A stretch of DNA of 64,000 nucleotides from Rhodothermales bacterium (GTDB lineage Bacteria > Bacteroidota > Rhodothermia > Rhodothermales > VXPQ01): the NCBI GenBank assembly GCA_022821845.1, contig JAJECT010000005.1, positions 41,322 to 105,321 on the forward strand. The letters run 5' to 3'. This document shows positions 35,465-45,500 of the stretch, piece after piece; the first letter of the stretch is position 1, and the number at the start of each line of letters is the position of its first letter. The notes under the pieces were generated by a model. The model had not been told where the DNA came from and ran no database searches. It saw only the letters and a program-made list of their open reading frames with translations. A program made the position numbers and the translations under genes.

Positions 35465-36492
35465 GACGGGTTATGAAAAAAGGGTTTTGGAGTGATGACC
35501 AGTTCCGGGAGATGGGTGTGATGGCTGTTTTTCATGAGCACCCGCACCGCAGAAAATCCGTGCAGACGTATGAGCGATATGATTTCCGGGGCGCAATCGT
35601 ATGTCATCAGAAAATTCGCTCTGGATTCGGCCAATATGGCGAATAGCCGTTCATGATCGATCCTGTTATGCGCATAGAGCCGAGAACCGGCGCGCTTGCC
35701 TCCTGCAGTATATGGGGGATCGACGAAAACCACGACATCTTGCTTGAGGTCGCAGGCGAGATCTTCGAGAAATTGCATACCATCCGTTTCGCAAAAAGTG
35801 ATCCGGTCCGCATGGCGTCCGATTGCGTTCAGGCGCTTGACGAGAGTGTCGGGATACCATCTGGAAGAGACGCCTTGTCCATTTTCGCCCTTTCTTGAGA
35901 GAGATGCCCCCGGAGCAAGAATGCCGCCTCGCCGGGTGCGATTCAGTACAAGCGTACGAAACCCGTGTTCGAGAAGGTTTCGGGGCGCCGTGTTGGCCAG
36001 GGCCTCTACATTGGATCGGGTGGGAGCGAATGTTTGTACGCGCCCCGTCAATCCTTTCCCTTCGTGCAATGCGGCATGCCAGAAGGCCGCTACGTCTCTG
36101 TCCAGCTCGATCATTATGCATCGCTTGACCAGGTTTTCCATAACGGCGGTGAGGGAAATGACGCCGCCTCCCGCAAAGGGTTCAATAAGGAGTCTGGGGG
36201 AGGGTGAACCCCCAAGCCATGCCCGAATATGAGGGATAAGCCACGTTTTGCCGCCGGGGTATCGCAGCGGGCTCCGTTGCGGAACCTGTGCTACGTTGAC
36301 TGCCGGGATGGACGATTCCGGGAAAATCATGTATGGCGTAACTGCGGTTTCCCCGTTACGGGGGGCGCGCTCCGGTCTTTTTCGAACGCGGGAAACGGGC
36401 AGCGTTGTCCTTGCGCCCCCGGTTTGTTGCGCAGGGTCGTCGATTTCCCGGAACAATGGTCCCGGATAGTTCATTTTCGCGTGGCTATCCAT
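35461..36492 (-). CDS. D12-class N6-adenine DNA methyltransferase
   Basis: A 343-residue enzyme that transfers methyl from S-adenosylmethionine to N6 of adenine. It carries Dam/D12-class motifs in order: SPLRYPGGKTWL (motif X, about 74-85), IEPFAGGGVISL (motif I, SAM binding, 103-114) and VVFVDPPYTAGGK (motif IV DPPY, 258-261). The first about 70 residues are unusual for the class and without recognised motifs. Start at 36492 is chosen because GGAGAGG stands eight bases upstream. It is translationally coupled to the NotI-like nuclease and is the presumed protective partner. It is divergent from the MBL-fold gene at 36648. Confidence 0.85.
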   Translation of the reverse strand: MDSHAKMNYPGPLFREIDDPAQQTGGARTTLPVSRVRKRPERAPRNGETAVTPYMIFPESSIPAVNVAQVPQRSPLRYPGGKTWLIPHIRAWLGGSPSPRLLIEPFAGGGVISLTAVMENLVKRCIMIELDRDVAAFWHAALHEGKGLTGRVQTFAPTRSNVEALANTAPRNLLEHGFRTLVLNRTRRGGILAPGASLSRKGENGQGVSSRWYPDTLVKRLNAIGRHADRITFCETDGMQFLEDLACDLKQDVVVFVDPPYTAGGKRAGSRLYAHNRIDHERLFAILAESRANFLMTYDCAPEIISLIRLHGFSAVRVLMKNSHHTHLPELVITPKPFFHNPS

Positions 36493-36500
36493 TCCGTAAT

Positions 36501-36507
36501 CCTCTCC
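36501..36507 (-). promoter_or_regulatory. Strong ribosome-binding site fixing the methyltransferase start
   Basis: On the minus strand GGAGAGG lies eight bases before the ATG at 36492. The reading frame stays open further upstream, so this site decides the start. A strong site for the methylase, with the nuclease coupled behind it, would favour methylase production before nuclease. Confidence 0.6.
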
Positions 36508-36647
36508 GAACGTATATTCTCGCGTCGTCTTGCCCGCGATGGCGCGCCTGTCCCGACGGTCCATGCAGTAATGCAGTATACTGACTGAGGCAGTAGCCAT
36601 CAAGAACGATCCCCGGATAAACCCCCTGTCACGTAAATTTTCAGCGC

Positions 36648-37508
36648 ATGGCATCCTTTATGATCCAGCCCGAACGCTCCGGCGACGATTTTCTTGCGGA
36701 CGTGCGCGCCGCGCAGGACCGGTCCGAGCCCTTCCATATCTGGTGGCTGGGCCAGAGCGGTTTTTTGCTGCAATGGCGTACCGCGCGGCTGCTGTTCGAT
36801 CCCTACCTGTCGGACGCGCTGACCCGTAAATACGCCGGCACGGCCAAGCCCCACGTACGGCTCACGGAGCGCGTCGTCGCCCCGGAGCGCCTCGGCGGCA
36901 TTGATGTAGCGACCTCCACGCACAACCATACGGACCATCTGGACGCCGAGACCCTGCGGCCGTTGATGCAGGCGAACGAGGGGCTGCAACTCGTCGTCCC
37001 GGAAGCGAACCGGGATTTCGTGGCGAAGCGCTTGCAGTGCGATCCGGCATGGCCGGTCGGCATGACGGTCGGCGCCGAGCGCGTCGTCGGGCCGTTTCGG
37101 TTCGCCGCCGTGCCCGCCGCGCACGAGACCCTCGAAACGGACGAAGCCGGGCGGCACGCGCACCTTGGCTATGTAGTGCGATTCGGTCCGTGGACGGCGT
37201 ATCACAGCGGCGATACGATCCGGTACGAAGGCATGGCCGACCGCTTGCGCCCGTTCGGGATCGACGTATGCATGCTGCCCGTGAACGGGCGGGACCCGGC
37301 GCGCGGGGTACCCGGCAACCTCACTGGCGAGGAAGCGGCCCGCCTCGCTCGCGATATCGGCGCGCGCGCGGCGATTCCTTGCCACTACGAGATGTTCGCA
37401 TTCAATACGGCTTCGCCCGAACCGTTTTTCGAAGAGGCGGCGCGTCTGGGCGTTCGCGCGGTTCGGCTTGCCGCCGGCGGGCGGTGGAGTTGCGACCTGC
37501 CGTCGTAA
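36648..37508 (+). CDS. MBL-fold (UlaG-like) metal-dependent hydrolase
   Basis: A 286-residue metallo-beta-lactamase-fold protein. FHIWWLGQSGFLLQWRTARLLFDPYLSD is the typical opening of the UlaG-like branch, and the metal motif is STHNHTDHLD (HxHxDH). Further ligands are likely His in VPAAHETLE, Asp in YHSGDTIRY and His in IPCHYEMF. No signal peptide. The branch contains lactonases such as L-ascorbate-6-phosphate lactonase, but no ascorbate genes are nearby, so the substrate is open. Confidence 0.85.
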   Translation: MASFMIQPERSGDDFLADVRAAQDRSEPFHIWWLGQSGFLLQWRTARLLFDPYLSDALTRKYAGTAKPHVRLTERVVAPERLGGIDVATSTHNHTDHLDAETLRPLMQANEGLQLVVPEANRDFVAKRLQCDPAWPVGMTVGAERVVGPFRFAAVPAAHETLETDEAGRHAHLGYVVRFGPWTAYHSGDTIRYEGMADRLRPFGIDVCMLPVNGRDPARGVPGNLTGEEAARLARDIGARAAIPCHYEMFAFNTASPEPFFEEAARLGVRAVRLAAGGRWSCDLPS

Positions 37509-37520
37509 CGCACCGTTGCC

Positions 37521-38537
37521 TTACGCCAGTTCCGCCCGCGCGATGCGCGCGCCTTCCGTCATGGCGCGCAGTTTGGCGCGGGCCGCCCAGCGGGCCGTCT
37601 GGCTGAATCCGCAGTCCGGCGTAACGACAAGGCGCTCGGGCGGCACGTACGTTAGGAGCGCCCGGATGCGCTGCGCCACCAGGTCCGGCGACTCCACGAA
37701 GTAGTTCTTCACGTCCACGAGGCCCGCCGCCACGTCTTTTCCCGCTTCCGCAAGGCGCGCCGCCAGTTCGATTTCGGCCAGTTCGCGGTTGGCGAATTCC
37801 ATGGAGAATTCGTCCGCGCGCATATCCAGGATATGCGGAAAGAGCGGCGCATAGGTGCGGTGCGCCACAGGCCGTCCCGTGAAATTCCCGAAGCACAGGT
37901 GAATGCTTATGCGGGCGTCGACGCCGTCCACGGTGCGATTGAAGAGTTCGACGAATTCCGAGGGGGCGTCGGGGTGGACTGCATACGAAGGTTCGTCCAG
38001 CTGAATGAAATCCGCGCCTTCCCGGACCAGTTGTTGCAGTTCTGTCCGAATGAGGTCGGAAAAGGCATGGGCGACTTCCATGCGGTCCCGGTAGTGTTGT
38101 CCGGGCGTTTTGATGCGTCCGGCCAGCGTGTACGGCCCGGGACAGGGCACCTTGATCCGCCGTTGCGCGCGTTTTCGGGCATACCGGTACTCGGCGACGA
38201 GGCCGAGACCCTCCGGCGCGGCGATCGGCTCCAGCGCTTCGTATCGTTCTCGCTGATCGTGTCCCGCCGGGCCAATGCGCCGGGGACTGGGTTCCATATT
38301 GCCAAGCCCCGTCAGCCGTCCGTAGAAACCGGCGGTGAAGAACCCGATCCGCCGCATTTCGCCATCGGAGATTACGTCTACGCCCGCGTCTTCCTGGTCC
38401 CGGATGGCCAGGTCCACGGCGTCGTTCAGCGTTTCCTCGATATCCCGGACGCCGTATTCGTTCCGTTTCATGGCCTCTATGCTGGTGAAAAACCAGGACG
38501 GCCAGGCGTAACTGCCGATAACGCTCGTTTCGATCAT
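37521..38537 (-). CDS. MetE C-terminal-domain-like zinc methyltransferase
   Basis: A 338-residue protein equivalent to the catalytic C-terminal half of cobalamin-independent methionine synthase. Zinc ligands are visible as His213 and Cys215 (IHLCFGN), Glu247 (FSMEFAN) and Cys309 (TPDCGFSQT); IQLDEPSY (179-186) forms part of the substrate pocket. It lacks the N-terminal half of full MetE. Stand-alone proteins of this kind include core methionine synthases using small methyl donors and epoxyalkane:coenzyme M transferase-like enzymes, so the exact donor and acceptor are uncertain. It is convergent with the MBL-fold gene. Confidence 0.82.
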   Translation of the reverse strand: MIETSVIGSYAWPSWFFTSIEAMKRNEYGVRDIEETLNDAVDLAIRDQEDAGVDVISDGEMRRIGFFTAGFYGRLTGLGNMEPSPRRIGPAGHDQRERYEALEPIAAPEGLGLVAEYRYARKRAQRRIKVPCPGPYTLAGRIKTPGQHYRDRMEVAHAFSDLIRTELQQLVREGADFIQLDEPSYAVHPDAPSEFVELFNRTVDGVDARISIHLCFGNFTGRPVAHRTYAPLFPHILDMRADEFSMEFANRELAEIELAARLAEAGKDVAAGLVDVKNYFVESPDLVAQRIRALLTYVPPERLVVTPDCGFSQTARWAARAKLRAMTEGARIARAELA

Positions 38538-38597
38538 GCGGAAAGATGGCGGGTGAATGCGTTGGCGGGCAAGAGAGAATACAATGGGTCTTTGCGG

Positions 38598-39110
38598 TTA
38601 TTCGTCATCGTCATCGTCATTGTCGCTATCGCCGCCCTCGTCTTCCGTATCCAGGAGTTCGATTTCGTAGATGAGGGTGGCGTTCGGGGGAATGCCTGCT
38701 TGCTGGAAGCCCGCTTCGCCATAGGCGAGTTTCGGGGGAATGACCAACTGGCGCTCGCCCCCTTCGCGCATGCCCGGAATGCCCTCGACCCAGCCGGCAA
38801 TCACGGCGTCCGAAGTCAGGCTTACAGTCAGCGGCTCGCCCAGGGCGTACGAACTGCCCACGAGGTTTTCGTTTTCGAGCCATCCGGCGTAATGGACCGT
38901 AACGCGATCCGTGGAGTCGGCCTGCTCGCCGTCGCCGACCGCAAAATCGTAGTATTTCAGGCCGCTGTCGGTCGTTGCGTAGGCGTTGTCGGCGACCTCG
39001 CGGGGCACGAGAATATTGACCGGGGGAGGCGGTTCGTTGACGTCGCAGCCGCTTGCGACGCCCGCAAGGACGGCAAACAAGAGCATTCGCCTTGCGTATC
39101 CTTGTATCAT
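38598..39110 (-). CDS. FKBP-type peptidyl-prolyl isomerase, lipoprotein
   Basis: A 170-residue lipoprotein (lipobox VASGC, Cys22; an internal ATG at residue 9 is an alternative start) with one FKBP domain (about 50-155). Recognisable parts are VTVHYAGWLENENLV, VIAGWVEGIPGMREGGERQLVIPPKLAYGEAG and PPNATLIYEIELLDTE. It would catalyse proline isomerisation in folding of exported proteins, at the periplasmic or outer face. The C-terminus ends in an acidic tail (GGDSDNDDDDDE) that could bind Ca2+ or reflect salt adaptation. Confidence 0.92.
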   Translation of the reverse strand: MIQGYARRMLLFAVLAGVASGCDVNEPPPPVNILVPREVADNAYATTDSGLKYYDFAVGDGEQADSTDRVTVHYAGWLENENLVGSSYALGEPLTVSLTSDAVIAGWVEGIPGMREGGERQLVIPPKLAYGEAGFQQAGIPPNATLIYEIELLDTEDEGGDSDNDDDDDE

Positions 39111-39240
39111 TGATTCGGGGGGAACGAAGCGCGCGGGCTGCGGAACGGATTGCGCAAGGATGCGAGACCGAAGCCGCCGGGGTTTTTCCAGAGCGTAATT
39201 AGCGTATAACCAACATAATACGAAGAGAGAGGGGTCTTGA

Positions 39241-39263
39241 TCCCTTTGTGGACACAGAGGGGA
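39241..39263. promoter_or_regulatory. Hairpin in the FKBP/GH32 divergent region
   Basis: TCCCTTTGT and ACAGAGGGGA can pair (eight Watson-Crick pairs, one G-U, one bulge) around GGAC, about 70 bases before the GH32 start. The direct repeat GGATGCGAGACC also occurs twice in this divergent intergenic region, once upstream of and once overlapping the hairpin's right edge. This could be a regulator site for the fructan locus. No other feature is visible in 39111-39332. Confidence 0.3.
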
Positions 39264-39332
39264 TGCGAGACCAGTTTTCGCATTTCTTCAAATATCCGCG
39301 TATGTTTCATGCCCCGCTAACCCCTTTTGACC

Positions 39333-40907
39333 ATGCCACACTACATCATGCCTTTCGCCCCCCTGCGCTTGCGCGCCGCCGCGTGGACGGCGCCCGTCCT
39401 TCTTGCCCTCGCTTTCCTGTCCGCCTGGCCCGCCGCCGCGCAACCCGAGCCGTCCTACGCGGAGCGGTACCGTCCGCAATACCACTTTACGCCCGCCGTC
39501 AACTGGATGAACGACCCGAACGGACTGGTCTGGTTCGACGGCGAGTACCACTTGTTCTATCAGTACAATCCGTTCGGGACGCGCTGGGGACATATGAGTT
39601 GGGGCCACGCCGTAAGCCCCGATATGCTCCGCTGGGAGCATTTGCCCGTCGCCATCCCCGAAACGGACAGCGTCATGGCGTTTTCCGGCAGCGCCGTGGT
39701 GGACTGGAACAATACAAGCGGGTTCGGCGCGGAGGACAATCCGCCGCTTGTCGCCATCTACACGGGACACTACCGGGAGCGGCGACTGCAAGCGCAATAC
39801 ATCGCCTGGAGCGTCGACCGGGGCCGCACCTGGACTCCGTACGAGGGCAATCCGGTCCTGGACGAAGGCATGGCGGATTTTCGCGACCCCAAAGTGTTCT
39901 GGTACGCGCCCGAGGAGAAATGGGTCATGGTTGTGGCGTTGTCCGTGGACCGAAAAGTACATTTGTATTCCTCGAAAGACCTGAAATCCTGGACCTTCCT
40001 GAGCGCGTTCGGCCCGGCGGGCAACGTGACCGGCATTTGGGAATGTCCCGACCTCTTCGAACTGCCTGTCGAGAACCGGCCCGGCGAGACGCGCTGGGTG
40101 CTGGACGTGGACAATGGCGGGGCCGCCGTGGCGGGCGGGTCCGGCGGCCAGTATTTCGTGGGCCATTTCGACGGGACCGCCTTCGAGGCCGAGCACGAGG
40201 ATACCCGCTGGGTGGATTACGGGAAAGATTTCTACGCCGCCATTTCCTGGTCCGACGTGCCGCCCGAAGACGGGCGCCGCTTGTGGGTGGGCTGGCTGAA
40301 CAACTGGACGTATGCGGGCGACATTCCCACGGACCCCTGGCGCAGCGCGCAGAGTTTGCCGCGTTCGCTGTCGTTGCGCGCCGACGCGCTGGGCGACATA
40401 CGGCTCGTGCAGCGGCCTGTGGAGGAATTGCAAACGCTGCGCGAAACGCACCGCCGCCTCGACGCCCGCCCCATTGCGGAAGGAGAACAGGACCTGACCG
40501 CCGAAGGCATCGCCGGCGCCGCGATGGAGCTCGTGGTCGAACTGGAGATTGGCGACGCCTCGGAAGTCGGCCTGAAAGTGCGGCAGGGCGAGGGGGAGGA
40601 AACCGTCATCGGATACGATGCGCTCCGGAAGAAGGCGTTCGTAAACCGCTACGGGTCGGGCGAAAAGGAGTTTCACCCGGCGTTCGCGGACCTTTTCGAG
40701 GCCTCGCTGGACGCGTCGGACGGGCGCGTGAAGCTGCATGTGTTCGTGGACTGGTCGTCCGTGGAGGTGTTTGCGGACGATGGCGCGGTCGCGTTCAGCA
40801 GCCAGATATTCCCTTCGCCGGATAGCGACGGGGTCAGCGTCTATGCGAAAGGCGGCGCTGCCCGCCTCGCGTCGCTCGACATGTGGACGCTGGCGTCCGT
40901 CTGGTAG
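39333..40907 (+). CDS. Secreted glycoside hydrolase family 32 enzyme (levanase/fructanase/invertase type)
   Basis: A 524-residue enzyme with a signal peptide (hydrophobic core about 18-32, cleavage near AAA-QPEP). The GH32 five-blade propeller motifs are NWMNDPNG (nucleophile Asp61), FRDPKVF (Asp185, transition-state stabiliser) and WECPDLFEL (acid/base Glu237). The C-terminal beta-sandwich (about 380-524) contains LHVFVDWSSVEVFADDG. It hydrolyses beta-fructofuranosyl bonds in sucrose, levan or inulin. Start ATG at 39333; a TTG at 39327 would add two residues. It heads a run GH32-sugar porter-SusC-SusD on one strand, a fructan-use locus. Confidence 0.94.
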   Translation: MPHYIMPFAPLRLRAAAWTAPVLLALAFLSAWPAAAQPEPSYAERYRPQYHFTPAVNWMNDPNGLVWFDGEYHLFYQYNPFGTRWGHMSWGHAVSPDMLRWEHLPVAIPETDSVMAFSGSAVVDWNNTSGFGAEDNPPLVAIYTGHYRERRLQAQYIAWSVDRGRTWTPYEGNPVLDEGMADFRDPKVFWYAPEEKWVMVVALSVDRKVHLYSSKDLKSWTFLSAFGPAGNVTGIWECPDLFELPVENRPGETRWVLDVDNGGAAVAGGSGGQYFVGHFDGTAFEAEHEDTRWVDYGKDFYAAISWSDVPPEDGRRLWVGWLNNWTYAGDIPTDPWRSAQSLPRSLSLRADALGDIRLVQRPVEELQTLRETHRRLDARPIAEGEQDLTAEGIAGAAMELVVELEIGDASEVGLKVRQGEGEETVIGYDALRKKAFVNRYGSGEKEFHPAFADLFEASLDASDGRVKLHVFVDWSSVEVFADDGAVAFSSQIFPSPDSDGVSVYAKGGAARLASLDMWTLASVW

Positions 40908-41000
40908 CCGCGCCTTTTCCCGGCAGTCAGGTTCTTCCGATACGCCCGCCTCGCCGCTCCCTACGCAAATTTACCACGACATTAAAGAGTACTTCGCGCC

Positions 41001-42383
41001 ATGCAGGATCGCCGCACCGTTTTTTTCAGCACCGTCGTCGCTGCCCTCGGCGGCCTTCTTTTCGGCTTCGATACGGCCGTGATCTCCGGTACGACCGAAG
41101 CCCTCGAATCGGTGTTCGCGCTCGACGAGTTCTGGCTGGGCTTTACGGTGGCCTCCGCGCTCATAGGCACCATCGTGGGCGCGTTCGGCGCAGGCATTCC
41201 CGCCGACCGCTACGGGCGGAACCGCGTCCTGATTGCGCTGGCCGTCTTTTACTTCGTTTCCGCCCTGGGGAGCGCCATGGCCGAGCACTGGGTTGCGTTC
41301 CTCCTGTACCGCTTTCTGGGCGGGATCGCCGTAGGCGGTTCGTCCGTCGTGGCGCCCATGTACATTGCGGAGATAGCCCCGGCCCCGTTGCGCGGGCGGC
41401 TTGTGGCCGTGAGCCAGCTCAATGTCGTTACGGGCATTCTGCTGGCCTTTTTCTCCAATTACGTAGTGGCCCAGATTATTGCGGACGGGACCGCCTGGCG
41501 GTGGATGTTCGCCGTGGAGGCCGTTCCGGCCGCGCTGTTCTTCGCCTTGCTCTTTTTCATCCCGCAAAGCCCGCGCTGGCTGGTGAAGCGGGGGCGTTCC
41601 GAGGAGGCCCGCGCCGTCCTGAAGCGTCTTGGGGAGGTCCAAATAGACCGAGAACTGGAAGAGATCGTGGTTTCGCTGAAGACGGAAGCCGGACAGGCGG
41701 GCAACAAACTCTTCCAGAAGCGCTATTCCCGCCCGATTTTGCTGGCGTGGGCGCTCGCCATGTTCAATCAGCTTTCCGGCATCAATGCGTTGATGTACTA
41801 CGCGCCGCGCATTTTCGGCATGGCGGGCGCCGGAGCCGACGACGCGCTCCTGCAATCGGTGGCGGTGGGCGGCACGAACCTGCTTTTCACGATTTCGGCG
41901 TTCTTCATTATCGACCGGTTCGGACGCCGTCCCCTGATGATCGTCGGTTCTGCAGGCACGGCGGCCTGCCTTGCGCTGGTGGCCTGGGCCTTTTTCGTCG
42001 GCGGCGACGGCATGGGAACGCCCATCCTGATCGGCCTGCTTGGGTTTATCGCTTTCTTCGCCCTGTCGCAGGGCGCGGTGATCTGGGTGTTTCTTTCGGA
42101 GATTTTCCCGAACCGGGTGCGGTCCAAGGGGCAATCGCTTGGTTCGTTCACGCACTGGTTCATGGCCGCCGCCGTTTCCTGGACGTTTCCCGTGGTGTCC
42201 GAGGCCTCCGGCGGCTTCGCCTTCGCGTTTTTCAGCGCCATGATGATCCTTCAGTTGTTCTTCGCCGTGAAGGTCATGCCGGAGACGAAAGGGCTGTCGC
42301 TGGAAGAACTGGAGGTGAAGCTGGGCGTCGGCACGGCGGAACTGGAAGCGCTCGAAGAGCGGCTCCACGCGGAGTCACAGTGA
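41001..42383 (+). CDS. Sugar porter family MFS transporter
   Basis: A 460-residue inner-membrane symporter with 12 predicted helices. Sugar-porter signatures are GGLLFGFDTAVISG in TM1, DRYGRNR between TM2 and TM3, RFLGGIAVGGSSVVAPMYIAEIAP, PQSPRWLVKRGR before the central loop, DRFGRRP between TM8 and TM9, and PETKGLSLEELE near the end. Following GH32 and preceding SusC/SusD, it probably imports fructose or short fructosides from the periplasm. Confidence 0.93.
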   Translation: MQDRRTVFFSTVVAALGGLLFGFDTAVISGTTEALESVFALDEFWLGFTVASALIGTIVGAFGAGIPADRYGRNRVLIALAVFYFVSALGSAMAEHWVAFLLYRFLGGIAVGGSSVVAPMYIAEIAPAPLRGRLVAVSQLNVVTGILLAFFSNYVVAQIIADGTAWRWMFAVEAVPAALFFALLFFIPQSPRWLVKRGRSEEARAVLKRLGEVQIDRELEEIVVSLKTEAGQAGNKLFQKRYSRPILLAWALAMFNQLSGINALMYYAPRIFGMAGAGADDALLQSVAVGGTNLLFTISAFFIIDRFGRRPLMIVGSAGTAACLALVAWAFFVGGDGMGTPILIGLLGFIAFFALSQGAVIWVFLSEIFPNRVRSKGQSLGSFTHWFMAAAVSWTFPVVSEASGGFAFAFFSAMMILQLFFAVKVMPETKGLSLEELEVKLGVGTAELEALEERLHAESQ

Positions 42384-42463
42384 ACAATGAATGAAGAAAT
42401 AGCGAAAAAATTATGAATTGCGAGGAAATAGCGAAAAAATAACGAAAAAAAGAGAAAAAATAT

Positions 42464-42473
42464 GGGGGGGGGG
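42464..42473 (+). repeat. Homopolymeric G10 tract upstream of susC
   Basis: Ten consecutive G residues lie 70 bases before the susC ATG. They follow an A-rich stretch with the repeated motif AAATAGCGAAAAAAT. Such tracts slip during replication and, when placed in a promoter, can switch expression. No promoter has been shown here. Confidence 0.6.
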
Positions 42474-42543
42474 TAAACAAGTCCATGCGTATATTAGTTG
42501 GGATATGCACCCTGTTTTTCTCTCAAACGGTTCGCGTAGAAAC

Positions 42544-45500
42544 ATGCTCAGGAAACTACCGCTCCCGATTTTGCTGGCGCTCCTTGGAGCGAACATCGCT
42601 TTTTCGCAGGTCACCGTCACCGGCTTCGTTACGGAAGCGGGGACGGATATCGCCCTGCCGGGCGTAAACATCGTGATCGAAGGAACCACGACGGGCACCA
42701 CCTCGGGGCTCGACGGGTCGTACAGCCTGGAAGCCGCCTCGGACGACGTGCTGGTTTTCTCCTTCGTCGGCTATCTGTCCCAATCCATTCCGGTAGGCGA
42801 CGCCACAACCATCGATGTGGAATTGCAACTGGACGAAATCCTGCTGGAGGAAATCGTCGTGGTGGGCTACGGTACGCAGAGCAAGGAGGACGTAACGGGC
42901 TCGGTGGCTACCATCGACGTGACGAACGCCCGCAAGGGCCTGGTTACGTCCCCCGACCAGCTTATTCGCGGTCGCGTGGCGGGCGTGAACGTTACGCAGA
43001 ACAACGGCGAGCCGGGCGCGGGATTCAATATTCGCATTCGCGGCGGCACGTCGATCAGCGCGTCGAACGAACCGCTGTACGTGATCGACGGGGTGCCCAT
43101 CGACAATAGCGCCATTACGCCGGGCGGCGTGGGCGTGGGCGGCGCGGCGGCGCCGGGACGTAACCCGCTGGGCATGCTCAATCCCGGCGATATCGAAAAC
43201 ATCACCGTCCTGAAGGATGCCTCGGCCACGGCGATTTACGGTTCCCGGGGCGCGAACGGGGTGGTGCTGATCACGACGAAAGGCGGTTCTTCCGAACGGC
43301 TTTCCGTGAACTACGAAGGGTACGTTTCCGCTTCCCAATCCGCCCGCGCGCTGAACCTGCTTTCGGGCGCCGAGTACCGCTCGTTCGTGCAGTCGCAAGT
43401 CACCGCAGGCGTACTTGGTCAGAACAACCTGGACGCCCTGGGCAATAGCGACACCAATTGGGAGGACGAGGTTACGCAGACAGGCATTTCGCATTCGCAC
43501 AACCTGTCTTTCGCAGGCGGGGCGAGCAATACGAATTACCGCGCTTCGTTCAATTACCTGAATCAGGAGGGCGCCGTGATCAGTTCCGGGCTGGAGCGCT
43601 TGACGGCCCGCCTGAACGCCGACACCGGCATCCTCAACGACCGCGTTCGCCTTGGCATCAACCTCACGAGTTCGTTCAATCAGGACGATTTCGTGCAGTA
43701 CAACGAAACCGGCGGGTTCGAGGGGGCGCTGTTCACGAACGTATTCGCGTACAACCCCACGTTTCCGATTACCAACTCGGATGGATCCTGGTACGAAACC
43801 GGCCCCGGCAGGCAGTCCGTGCGCAACCCGGTCGCGCTGGCCAATCAGGTGGAAGATTTCTCGAAAATGACCCGTTCGCTCGGCAATCTGTCGGCGGATA
43901 TCGACCTGATCGAGGGCCTTACGCTTCGAATGAATTACGGCGCGGACCGTTCGCAGGCCACGCGCCGCACCTTCCTGCCGAGGAGCAGCCCGGTCGGGGC
44001 CGAGTTCGGCGGGCGCGCCATTCAGGCAAATCGGGAACGCACCTCGCAAACGTTCCAGAGTTATCTCACCTACAACGATATCCTCGCCGACGACCATACT
44101 GTGGATATCCTTGCGGGGTACGAGTACAACGAATTTCTTTTTGAGGAATTCCGCGCGGAAACGCGGGATTACGTAACCGACGCCCTGAGTTACAACTCGC
44201 TGGAGGCGGGCGCCGAACTGATTCCGCCGACGTCCCAGAAGGAAACCAGCCGCCTGATCTCCTTCTTCGGTCGCGTCAACTACAATTATCGTCAGCGCTA
44301 CTACCTCACTGGCGTGTTGCGCCGCGACGGTTCTTCCCGGTTCGGCGACGGCAACAAGTGGGCCATGTTCCCCGCTGTTTCGGGCGCCTGGCGCATCAGC
44401 GAGGAATCCTTCCTGGCGGGCAACGACCTGTTCGACGATTTGCGGCTCAAGGCCGGTTGGGGCGTCGTGGGAAGCCAGGAAATCGCCAATTACCTGTCGC
44501 TTGCGCAGTTGGGCGCGGATCCGGGCAATCGGGCCGTGCTTGGCGGGGTGCCCATTACGGGCGTCGCGCCCATCAACTTCGCCAATCCGGACTTGCAATG
44601 GGAAGAAACTTCTTCCATCAACGTGGGCCTGGATTATAGCCTGATGTCGGGCAAGTTCTCGGGTTCGATCGAGTATTATGTCAAGAACACCGACAAGTTG
44701 CTGCTGGAAATTCCCGTGCCGCAACCCGCGCCGGTGCCCACCCGCATCGAAAATGTGGGCGAGACGCAGAATCAGGGCATCGAGTTTTCGCTGGATTACG
44801 CCGCCATTCAGGGCGACGACCTGAACGTAACGTTCGGCGGCGTATTCAACGCCAACCAGAACGAAGTCGTAAGCCTCGGCAGTCGGGACCAGATCATCAC
44901 GGGCGCGATTAGCGGGCGCGGACAATCCGACGCTTTCGCGCAGTTGATCCTTCCCGGCGAGCCGCTCGGCACGTTTTACGGCCCGGTATTCACTGGCGTC
45001 GAGAACGGCGTACAGCAATTTCAGGACATCGACGGAGACGGCAAGGTCGAGCCGACCGGCGACGACCGCATGATCCTCGGCAACGCGCAGCCCGATTTTA
45101 CGTACGGCTTCCGCGCCAACGTGGATTGGAAATCCTGGGACTTCAGCCTCTTTGTCCGGGGCGTTCAGGGCGTAGACATCTTCAACAACACGAGGCTGGT
45201 CTACGAAACGAAGAGCGCGGTGACGCAGGGACAAAACTTCCTTGCGGCGGCGCTCGACGCGCCCGACGGCACCACCGAAGCCGCCAAGTATTCTTCGCGC
45301 TGGATCGAGGACGGTTCGTTCATTCGCCTCGACAATGTGACGATAGGCTACACGATCAACCCGTCGCAGGTCCTGAGCCAGTTGACCAGCGCCCGGATTT
45401 ATTTCTCGGCGAACAACCTGCTGACCATCACCGATTACGAGGGGTACGATCCTGAGGTGAATACGAATGCCGGACTGGCTACCATCGGCATCGATTACAC

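Noticed and set aside
42556..45234. An 892-codon minus-strand frame opposite susC
   Set aside because: Same reason: SusC motifs on the plus strand are unambiguous and the antisense product is composition-driven.
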